Assembly (NCBI GenBank): GCA_030411725.1
Contig: MU839829.1
Location: 1,426,001 to 1,490,000 of the forward strand
Source of the DNA: Echria macrotheca
Lineage: Eukaryota > Ascomycota > Sordariomycetes > Sordariales > Schizotheciaceae
Reading direction: 5' to 3'
DNA length: 64,000 bases
Below, piece by piece: positions 55,741 through 64,000 of the stretch. The notes under the pieces were generated by a model that saw only the letters and a list, made by a program, of their open reading frames with translations, was not told the DNA's origin and did no database searches. Both the position numbers and the translations under genes were made by a program. Each line of letters begins with the position of its first letter. Positions within the stretch are counted from its first letter, which is position 1.

Positions 55741-57691
55741 ATGGGAGTCTCTCCAGAGGTGTCCGGCGACGTTGTGCGGCTGATTAGGTTTGACTTGTAG
55801 ATAACCCACGAGATACCCCCTGAGCATATTGTCTCGGTCATAGTCGCTCTGCTGGGACTCGGAAAGAATGACTATATCGTTGCTCATAACGACATGGCCG
55901 ACGGTGAAGGCTGGATCAGAGTCGTAGGTGCCGCTGCCTTCCACAAGGTGATGGGTAAGTCTTTGTCGGATCATGAACGACGACTAAGTGTCTAAAACCA
56001 ACACAGAAAGAGTCCAGAACATGAACCTCAAGAACTCTCCCAAGATCCGGAACCTCGTCGATACCGACCGCGACTACAGACACGAGTCGGGCTCGGCCCG
56101 CGTGTTCCGCCCTCTGCGTCAAGACGCAAGCTATTTCATCCCGGGCTACGACTGGCCACCCCAACCCGGCGCCGCGGCGGCAGCCATCCGGGCCGGTTCC
56201 ATCAACGCCACGCCGACCAGAGTACCGCTCGTATTCGCCCTCGGCGTGCCGCTGCCTTCGCCGCCGCCGGCCCGGCCGACCCTACCGCGCGTTTCCACGC
56301 CCATCTACGTGCGGCCGCCGCACCCCAGCCTCGTCCCGGCCGTCGCCACCGTCATGGGCGAGGTGTGGCCGGCGGTGCTAGAGACGCTCGGTCTCGCCGC
56401 CGACAAGGCTTATTACTACGAGATTGTCGACCGGCCGGCGAAACGTCGCCGTGGCAGCAGACCGGAACTGTCTTCCCGACAGGTGCGCATCGCGCTCACC
56501 CTCGACGGGCCGGACAACTTTGCGCCGTGGGAGACGCACATCCGGCAGTGGGTTGGGCGGCCGTCCGAGATTGACCGGATCGATGTCACGCCTGACGGAC
56601 AGCTCGTTATCACGTTTACCAATACCCAGGATGCGCTGCAGGCCCGGTTCGAGCTGGCTGAGGTCCTTGGCGGGCTGGTTTTGGGCGGCGACGATCGGGG
56701 CTTGGAAGAGGAGACGCAAGCGGCTGGATTACATCGCGTCCCCGGGGTGGATGACCTTGGCGCTGAAGCGTTGCGGAAGTGTCCCTGTCCGGATGATCAG
56801 GAAACTGTGAGCGGGAGCGGTGACGGCGGTGGTGGTGGCGACCCCAAGACTTTTCGGAGTTTGCTCTCGCAGGCGATATGGAAGGCCAGGACGTCACCGT
56901 CTAAGTACCAGGACGAGGACAGCTATGGCGTGGGTTCTTCCAGCCATCCGGATACCTCACGGCCGATGCGTGCCGTACCCGACACACCGCCGCCGACGCC
57001 GGAAGGTGACCGGAACCCACACCGACCTGTGCCCTCTCTTCCAAGCGATCCAAAGTATGAGGATGCTGTTGTTATTGAGGAGGAAGAGGAAGACGAAGAC
57101 GGCGCGATGAATGCCCATTCGTCACGACCCACCCACACACTTCCTTCCTCCGCGCAGCCCAAGTCCTCCTATTTTTCTGTATCCTCTCGACAAAGTCAGG
57201 ATAACAGGACCGCTTTCAGCAACGCAAAAGAGCCGTGCTATCATTCCTCTGCTGCGTCGTCCTCCTCCGCCTCCTCGTCGTCTTTTTCTTCTTCCTCCGC
57301 CTGCACCGTGACCACTATCCCGAGCATCAAGCCTGCTCTCGGCGTCGTCGTCAATGACAACGGTGATGGCCGTCTTGGTCAGGGTCAAGGGGCCTGCTGG
57401 CGACTCCATTCCCAGCCGGACCTGGAGTCAGATGACGGTTCCAGCGCCACAGAGGATGAGTCCGAGGTTGTATACATGAAGCGGGCGCGGCTGACGGCGA
57501 GGGTTCGGTCTCCTTCTCTGAGGTTTGTGCGCGGCGTTACTGGTGGTCACGTTGGTGTGTCGGCTGCTGCTGCAGCTGCTGCTGCTACGGGTATACTTGC
57601 TATTCCTGTGCCGATTGCCAGTGCGGCGGAAAAGGAGCAGCAGATGTCTGGGGCGAGCGCTGGATTTGGCGTTGGCACTTTTGGCTGTTGA
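55741..57691 (+). CDS. Unrecognised 618-residue protein, Pro/Ser-rich, 5' end uncertain
   Basis: Model: exons 55741-55758, 55801-55954 and 56007-57691. The second intron (55955-56006; GTAAGT donor, CTAAG branch, ACAG acceptor) is good. The first (42 nt) is at the lower size limit and is proposed because a TAG at 55798-55800 interrupts an otherwise open frame. Alternatively translation starts elsewhere, perhaps with the exon-like open stretch from ATG 55608. The middle third looks folded (VWPAVLETLGLAADKAYYYEI, RQVRIALTLDGPDNFAPWE, IDRIDVTPDGQLVITFTN). The C-terminal half is low complexity: poly-Glu/Asp, poly-Ser and Ala runs. A basic patch RPAKRRRGSR could be a nuclear signal. I do not recognise any family and assign no function. 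Confidence 0.55.
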
Positions 57692-60600
57692 TGATATTCT
57701 GTTTGGCGTGTTGTTGCAGTGGCTCTCTACGGTATAAGAATAATAATTATCTTCTTTGAAGTTCCATTTTGGAACTGGTCTTTTCTCCGGGTCTCATGTT
57801 ATCTATCAGATTGATTCTCGTTGTGGTTGCTTTACAATAGGTCATTGGTTTTTGTATGAGTATTGGGATTTCATTACGTTTCTCACCCCAATTATTCTTA
57901 TCGGTTTCATTATACCTCGGTCTTTATGTGGGTAGTTAATCCCTGGTGATAACTCATCAGTGTCTTCTTGCCGGCCAGTTAGACAGAGACCTGTCATATC
58001 ATCGGTTAGTTCTAGATAGGTACATGTAGAAGTCTAATCCATGCTGACTGGACTTTAGTTCTGTGCTGTTCTTCCCCAGACTAATACTTCTATCGCCGTA
58101 ATTCTCCTCGAATTTTCTAGAAGCCCCACAAACTCTCTCATCGTGTTTTCTTTCCCTCCCAGGGTTTTTTTTCCCTCTTAAGTTCCTCGGATGGATTTAC
58201 TGATACGGCGTCTTATTTCCCCTCCTCCCTCCTCCGAGGGCATCAGTTCTATTTACGTCTATAATACATCCCGATGGTGGTAGTGGCTCAGCGCAGTCTC
58301 TTGATTGGATGTTACTATTCTCTTTCTTTGTTGTTTCTCATAGGTGTGGCGATTCGGGCACCCTGACCGGTAAAGGCCGCCAGTGATGCTGGTGTGTGCA
58401 AGACATCTTAGACTCTTTGTTTACTTGCAGACAATTGACACACAATCTATTCCCTGCAGAGAACGCAGATTCCCACAATAGGTACTTCCGACTCGATATA
58501 TACATATACGCTTTGGGGCGGGTGAGAGGGACGCTTAGTACCTTAGAAGCATGACGCTAGATACCCATTCTTTGTATGTTCTTGTATATTTTGTCTCATC
58601 TTTCCCTGTCAAACGGGTTTCAATTTCCGGCGGCTAGTTGTCTAATAAATACTATTTTCTCCTTCATGGGCTAGGTAATACATTTTCTCTTCCTCTTCAT
58701 GACGCTAATTTCATGTAGCTATAAATACAAATCCACTCCTATCCCTCCGTTCCCCTCCGTTCCCCTCCGCCCAGATTTCTGTTCCTTGTATCATTTTCCA
58801 TTCTTATAATCGCTGTCCTCGTCTCACCAAGTACAAGTATCTCTCAACTTGTTACTTGCTCTCTTTCTTTCTGTCCCGGATTATGTAGTCCACCCAAAGA
58901 CCAAATGCTTCCTCTCGTTCTTGGAAAAAAGAATTTATACAGTGATCTTATACCGCAGAAGAAGAGCTAGATCTTGTCAGCCCCCATGAAGATGGGGCGC
59001 CAGCTCCTTCCTCCTCGTGTGAATGCGTAGACTGTGCTTCATTAGAACTACAACTAACTACAACCACCCCGCCCCACATTTCCTGAGTGTCGTGGGTTCT
59101 GATCTCTCATAGTAGAGCCCGGCCTTGTCTGTCATGAGAGAAAAAAGAACTGCAATCGCGGTACCTGACGCAACTACCTACGTAACACCAAAGCCCTGCG
59201 CCATGTGAATACCAAGGTACAAGTACCTATCTACCTATCCACAACTCCCCTCCCCCCACCATCCTTCGTTTAGGTCTATACATACATAACGATGGATCTC
59301 AAGCCTGCCAACCCACGAGTGAGTGAACGACTCAAACGAATATCGGTAGAACATAGAAGGAATAAAGCTCCTCCCGACAAGGACAGATCCTCCCCCAATC
59401 GAAATCCGAAAGTTTCGTGACCAAACCGTCCCAACTCTCTCCCAAACAACATTAAAGCCGTATGTATGTATTTACGAAAAAAGACTCAACATGACATAAC
59501 GTACTTGTACAATCATCCCACACCGCTCTCCCATTCCCCCACTAAAATCCAAATAGTGTTAAAACACACATACGCCATCTCTTCAGTCCTCAGGCAACGT
59601 ACGCACTGTACAAAATACCAGGTATCGAGGTTGCCCCTCCCCTCTCCGGTAAATAAGGTTGGTATGCTGAGTGGGTGGCGGTCGCAGGCTATAAATACCT
59701 ACCTACCTACCTACATAGGCACCCTTCAACCAGAGAGACATCCCCACCCGAAACACCCGGAAACATCTTCCCTACACCACATCGCACAGCACAGCACACA
59801 ATACAATCACATCCACCACTCACCATTCACCACTACGACCAGGCAGCGGAGGACAAAACACATCCACCACACCACTCATCACCACGAGCGCCAGCAGAGA
59901 GGACAAGAGAACAAAGGCCGACTCATTAATCCCTTCTTATTACCTACCCAGGGCCCAGGCCATCATCACCCAATATTCACTACAGAGAGAGAGAGAGAGA
60001 GAGAGAACGAACCTAGCCAGAAGTCCAGAACCAGCGCCGATCGGTATGCGAGAAGGGAAGTTGTCATGGCGTTTCCCAGCTGCGTCTCCGGAAGAGGAAC
60101 TTGTCCAGACCACGCGTGCCAAGCACTCGGGGCGTGCTTCAGGTTTACCTTTTTCAAGAGAGAGAGAGAGAGAGAGAGAGAAAACAAGACCATCTGATGT
60201 CTACTTATACACTACATGATTTCTTCAACGGAGACAGACGGACGGACGGACGGCCAGAGAACCCTGGATGGAGACCCCTCCCCCCACCAAATCACGCTCC
60301 CACCCATCCATCCATCCCTACTACTTACTTTAACTACCTGGCGATCGAGTCCTGTGGGAGCCTCGAACCTCGAAGAAACCTCTCTCTCCCTCCCTTCCTT
60401 TGGCCCGATTCCCATCTCCAAGGAAAAAAAAGAACACAAGACCCCCCCTCTCGCCCAAAACTCCAGAAACGCTCTTCCGACGAAGAAAACTCGTCCGTCT
60501 CAAACAAACACCAAAAAAACTGTGCACCACAGAGAGAATACGAGTACAAGCACACACACCTTTCACCTTTCACCTTTATCTCGAAACACCGGAAAACCCC

Positions 60601-60723
60601 ATCGTCCGTCCAAAACCATCCACCCACGCACCACACGCCTATATCCCTCCCTCCCTCCGTCATCATCGCTATCACCATCTAATCATCCCAACGCATCGCT
60701 TTGAATAACGACGAGAAAAAAAA
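57692..60723. other. 3-kb convergent intergenic region with simple repeats
   Basis: The region lies between two converging genes. Its left part is T/C-rich; the right part carries TACC repeats (about 59697-59718), GA runs at about 59982-60005 and 60159-60181, and GGAC repeats near 60233-60252. A 243-codon frame at 59466-60197 consists of such low-complexity sequence and is not accepted. No gene is supported. Confidence 0.55.
59982..60181. repeat. Two (GA)n microsatellites
   Basis: GA dinucleotide runs at about 59982-60005 and 60159-60181, read directly. Confidence 0.85.
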
Positions 60724-63700
60724 TCACTGCCCAGGGGTATTATCAGACGCATAACTCAGACAGTCCTTGCCGCGGTCCATGGTAATCTCCTCGCCGTCCT
60801 CAATCTCCCGCAGCGTCAACAACATGGCCCGCCAGCGGCCCATAATCTTGACCGGCCGGAGCTCGGCCGACGGAGAATCGCTGTGGTGCACCTTCCGCAC
60901 CCAGTTTCCGCGCCGCCCGGGATAAATCTCGGCCACCGCCGCGTTGTCCATGTCCGGCCGCCGGAACAGATACGTCCACTCGCCCGGGTGGCTTCCCACC
61001 GGCGTCACCTCGCCCAGCAGCTCCCCGAGGATTTTCCCGGCCGGTTGCTTGCCTACGGACCGCACACCCTCGCCCCGGGGCCCGCCGATCTCCACCTTGG
61101 GTATCTCTGGTATTTGCTTCCGCGCGCACTGGCAGTTGGCCTTCCGCTTGCACATGCCACAGTGCCGCTCCCCCGGAGCAACAGCCAGGGGATCCGTCGG
61201 CCAGATGGTCCCGCGCCAGCCGGGCGGACATGGCCAGACGGTAGGCTGCGGGTTATAATGGTGCTTCTTGGCTATGGTGACGTGTTGTAGCAGGAGCGGT
61301 TCTATTTCGGCCGCGCTGAGCTGGCTCGTGTCGAAATCCTCCCAGACGAATTCAGGCGGCTCCCGGACGTTGCAGATGGCCTGCTGGAGAGCCTTGCCCA
61401 TCCGCCCGAGACTGCGCATGAGCTTGGTGTTGAGCTGCTGATGGAACCGGGCCACTTCGTCATGGAACATAGCCAAGTCCAAAATGCCCGGGTCCGGCGG
61501 CAGCACGCATAGCAGCCCGTCATTATGGTTGCAAATGGTTTTCCAACACTTTCCCTCGCGAATGTAATCTTGCAACTTGGGGAGATCGTTCTGACTCCAC
61601 TGCAACTTCTCGAGAAGCACATTGGTGTTGGCAATATAACTCCTCTGGCGCGCCTCCTCTTCGTCACCAACCACCACCGCGAGGTCTGCCAACATGACCT
61701 TACTTAACCGACGGAGATAGATATGAATTGGTGCATTAAGCGCCATCTCATCAACCCTGTTGATCAGTTCAAACGTCGACACCTCTGGCAACGCCCATAG
61801 GACTCCCCTCCACCCTTTCACCATATCGTCTAGGCGATGGAACGCCGTCTTTTCCGACAACTGGCTTGCAGCTGAAGCCACGGAAGAGACTCTACGGAGC
61901 TCGGTGCTTTGGACGAGAGTCGTAAGCCTTTTGAGGATTGCGGTAGCCGGGGAGTCGTATAACGGTTGTGGAGGTGGCGGTTCGATCTTTTGTCTTTTTG
62001 GAGCTTTCTTGGCAGCCGGTGCGGCAGGTCTCTTCTTGTTAGGAGGAGATCGAGGGGCCGGTGTGCTGGACATCAAAGCGAGAGCCTCGGCAGCTTCCTC
62101 GGCTTGAAGGTTAACCTCGTGAGGCGGAACGGGGGTCATCTGAGGCATCGGAATCGGCGGGCCAAAAGTTGCCACGTGATGCTCGCTGGGACTTCGGACT
62201 GGCGATGGCAGAATCGGGTTTGCAAGTGGGGTGGGCGCTGGCAAAGGGGTAGGCGCTGGCAGAGGATCCAATGGTGCAAAACTCTCGGGTGTGTATATTG
62301 GAGCGCGCATCACCGGTAGCGGGTTGACAGAACCGCCATTGCGCGGCGCGGAGAAAGGGTTTACCGGTCCAGCATGTCTCGGCGTAGGTGCTATTTGGAA
62401 TGCTGACGATGAGTTTTGTCTAAGTGGTACTGGCGAATTCAGGACAAGAAGTGCCGGCGAATTCACTCCAAGTGGCCCCAGTGAGTTCAACGCGAGAGGA
62501 GGTGTCGACGAGTTGAAGCCAAGAAGAGGTGCCGCTTGCGGGCTAGGCGCAGGCATTGAGGGCCGGTCATTGCTCTGCTGGGGAAGAGCCTGAGTATGCT
62601 GCGGCTCTGATTCCATGGTCTCCGCCGGCTGTGTACATAGACTGGGGTCTCGCGTCTGTTCTTTCGCTAGCCAGGCGGCAACATCCGGTATCCGCTCTTT
62701 GGGTGGTAATTCGGGTTCTTGGTTGCTTGGAAGCATCTGGGGTACTTCGGCTGTGAGCATAGGGGCTTGGAGGGAAGACGTGCTTCCGCTTTGGAGTTCA
62801 GGGGACGCTGGCTTTTCAGGTATGGGTGGTGCGAGTAGGGCTACTGGCTCGGCCGGGGATTGCAACGTGGGCCTGGATACTTCATCCGGAGACGGGGAAA
62901 CCGGCTTTGAAACGAATCCTGTTTGCGCCTGAGGTTGCTGTTGGACTTGTTGGACTTGTTGGACTTGTTGGACTTGTTGGACTTGTTGGACTTGTTGGAC
63001 TTGTTGGACTTGTTGGACTTGTTGGACTTGTTGCTGGACTTGCTGTTGGGCCTGCTGGGCCTGCTCCCGGGCTTGCTGCTGGGCCTGCTGCTGAGCTTCC
63101 TGAGCTTCCTGAGCTTCCTGAGCTTGCTGAGCTTGCTGGGCTTGCTGGGCTTGCTCCCGGGTCTGCTGGGCCTGCTGGGCTTGCTGGGCTTGCGGCTTGG
63201 CTCCTTCCCTGACCGGCTGCTTCTCCTTTAGTCGTATATGCTCCGGGAGCGGTACGGGAGTCTCTCTGATAGGCCTTGTGGGCTGATGCCGCGGCCGCTT
63301 TTCTCTTTGTTTCACTGCAGGCTTCGATACCATGGCCATTTTGGAAGGACGGCGCGTTGGCGGCGGTGATTCGGCACGGCTTGCACTCCCAGGAGCATCC
63401 AGTGGCGGCTTCGGCCATATTTTGAAATCGTCGGCCGTCATGGCGAACTTGTCGGGACAATTATCATCGCAAAATGTATAGTTCACGGGCTGATCCGGCG
63501 AGGACAGATACTCGACATTGATGGCCACGGCATAGTTTGGCCCCAGATTCAGGACTTGGTGGTATGTCCCCGGCTCCGTCACTATCGCCTGCCCGGGGAC
63601 GCAGTAGTCGAGCGTATACTCGACGCCCCATTCGTCCAGTCGAGCTGGAGGGATGTGCAGGCTCAGATGGCGGACCGCCTGCGAACAGTTCCGCATCGAA

Positions 63701-64000
63701 GGATATGCGATCCGCAGCATTTCCTCCATTCTGGCCGTCGAAGTTGGCTTGACAAAGCACCAGAACTTGTTCTCTCCAGACCGGAGCAGGTTCTCGGATC
63801 GAACGTGCGCATCTTCCCTGTGCATGGTTGTGATGGTCTTCCCTGTCAGGTTGAAGTAGACATATTGAGTATTGATTCCTTCTAGAGGCCCACGTCCTCG
63901 CTGCCTCAGCTTCTCGCCGGGAGAAAGCTCGGCGTCTTCAAATAGAGGGTTACCGATGATATATGGCCGGGTTCCCTGGGGCGGATTCAAGGCAGACGAG
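60724..64000 (-). CDS. JmjC-domain protein, 5' end beyond the window
   Basis: The frame is open from the right edge to TGA at 60724 (about 1092 codons), so the N-terminus is missing. The first part is a JmjC (cupin) fold: TQYVYFNLTGKTITTMHRED with the likely Fe ligands H and E in HRED (DNA about 63805-63825), then SGENKFWCFVKP for the co-substrate. The third His is in GTYHQVLNLGPNYAVAINVEYLS. A Cys cluster follows (FCDDNCPDKF). The middle is a Gln/Ala/Val low-complexity region with ten perfect 9-bp units encoding VQQ, and Pro-rich stretches. The C-terminal third looks folded and has RHCGMCKRKANCQCARK, a likely zinc-binding cluster. JmjC proteins are Fe(II)/2-oxoglutarate histone demethylases or related hydroxylases; substrate and activity here are inferred only. 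No intron is evident in the visible part. Confidence 0.77.
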   Translation of the reverse strand, partial: SSALNPPQGTRPYIIGNPLFEDAELSPGEKLRQRGRGPLEGINTQYVYFNLTGKTITTMHREDAHVRSENLLRSGENKFWCFVKPTSTARMEEMLRIAYPSMRNCSQAVRHLSLHIPPARLDEWGVEYTLDYCVPGQAIVTEPGTYHQVLNLGPNYAVAINVEYLSSPDQPVNYTFCDDNCPDKFAMTADDFKIWPKPPLDAPGSASRAESPPPTRRPSKMAMVSKPAVKQREKRPRHQPTRPIRETPVPLPEHIRLKEKQPVREGAKPQAQQAQQAQQTREQAQQAQQAQQAQEAQEAQEAQQQAQQQAREQAQQAQQQVQQQVQQVQQVQQVQQVQQVQQVQQVQQVQQVQQQPQAQTGFVSKPVSPSPDEVSRPTLQSPAEPVALLAPPIPEKPASPELQSGSTSSLQAPMLTAEVPQMLPSNQEPELPPKERIPDVAAWLAKEQTRDPSLCTQPAETMESEPQHTQALPQQSNDRPSMPAPSPQAAPLLGFNSSTPPLALNSLGPLGVNSPALLVLNSPVPLRQNSSSAFQIAPTPRHAGPVNPFSAPRNGGSVNPLPVMRAPIYTPESFAPLDPLPAPTPLPAPTPLANPILPSPVRSPSEHHVATFGPPIPMPQMTPVPPHEVNLQAEEAAEALALMSSTPAPRSPPNKKRPAAPAAKKAPKRQKIEPPPPQPLYDSPATAILKRLTTLVQSTELRRVSSVASAASQLSEKTAFHRLDDMVKGWRGVLWALPEVSTFELINRVDEMALNAPIHIYLRRLSKVMLADLAVVVGDEEEARQRSYIANTNVLLEKLQWSQNDLPKLQDYIREGKCWKTICNHNDGLLCVLPPDPGILDLAMFHDEVARFHQQLNTKLMRSLGRMGKALQQAICNVREPPEFVWEDFDTSQLSAAEIEPLLLQHVTIAKKHHYNPQPTVWPCPPGWRGTIWPTDPLAVAPGERHCGMCKRKANCQCARKQIPEIPKVEIGGPRGEGVRSVGKQPAGKILGELLGEVTPVGSHPGEWTYLFRRPDMDNAAVAEIYPGRRGNWVRKVHHSDSPSAELRPVKIMGRWRAMLLTLREIEDGEEITMDRGKDCLSYASDNTPGQ
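62941..63030. repeat. 9-bp coding minisatellite, ten perfect TTGGACTTG units
   Basis: Ten identical 9-bp units read directly; on the minus strand they encode (VQQ)10 inside the JmjC-domain protein, flanked by degenerate QAQ and EAQ repeats. Confidence 0.95.

Noticed and set aside
55608..55785. Resemblance of a short peptide (HRMSPFYINLKNG) to an orotate phosphoribosyltransferase motif
   Set aside because: Only about a dozen residues match loosely and the rest of the enzyme is absent.
59466..60197. 243-codon plus-strand frame
   Set aside because: It translates CA, GA and CCA repeats into His/Thr/Pro and Arg/Glu runs, with no domain; frames on the other strand are equally open.

Overview
The window is nuclear DNA of a filamentous ascomycete, most likely a member of the Sordariales (Sordariomycetes). 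The genes carry many short introns (about 45-80 nt) with GTRNGT-like donors, CTRAC-type branch sites and YAG acceptors. The proteins resemble Neurospora, Podospora and Chaetomium families, and one gene group is diagnostic: the mating-type locus. I cannot fix the genus by reading alone.

Layout. 2484-11191: a cortical nuclear-migration protein (ApsA/Num1 type), the splicing factor Cwc24 and the autophagy E2 enzyme Atg3. 12056-32301: the classical MAT neighbourhood. SLA2 lies on the left, then a small PWLAE-repeat protein, then MAT1-1-1 (alpha-box), MAT1-1-2 (PPF/HPG family) and MAT1-1-3 (HMG-box), then APN2, COX13 and APC5. This is a MAT1-1 idiomorph in its conserved SLA2...APN2-COX13-APC5 setting. 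No MAT1-2-1 gene is seen, so the strain looks MAT1-1 at this locus; heterothallism is an inference. 32892-37893: a five-exon cysteine-rich protein that a simple ORF scan misses, and a PA-TM-RING ubiquitin ligase. 39014-48540: valyl-tRNA synthetase with an in-frame upstream mitochondrial start, ribosomal protein eL37, Elongator subunit Elp6 with a duplicated 3' end, and a 12-TM MFS transporter. 49830-64000: a mitochondrial thioredoxin-like protein, the kinetochore protein Sos7, an unrecognised 618-residue protein and a JmjC-domain protein that runs off the right edge.

How it works together. The three MAT1-1 genes are the master regulators of mating identity and of post-fertilisation development. 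The flanking genes are housekeeping genes (endocytosis, DNA repair, respiration, APC/C) kept in linkage with the locus across Pezizomycotina. MAT1-1-2 and MAT1-1-3 are divergent from a shared 644-bp promoter, while MAT1-1-1 and MAT1-1-2 point the same way toward SLA2.

Least settled points: the reading frame of MAT1-1-2 across its most conserved segment, the 3' end of MAT1-1-1, the 5' ends of MAT1-1-2, SLA2 and the 55.7-kb gene, and the nature of the PWLAE-repeat protein. All splice sites were placed by eye and checked for phase, not by transcript data.
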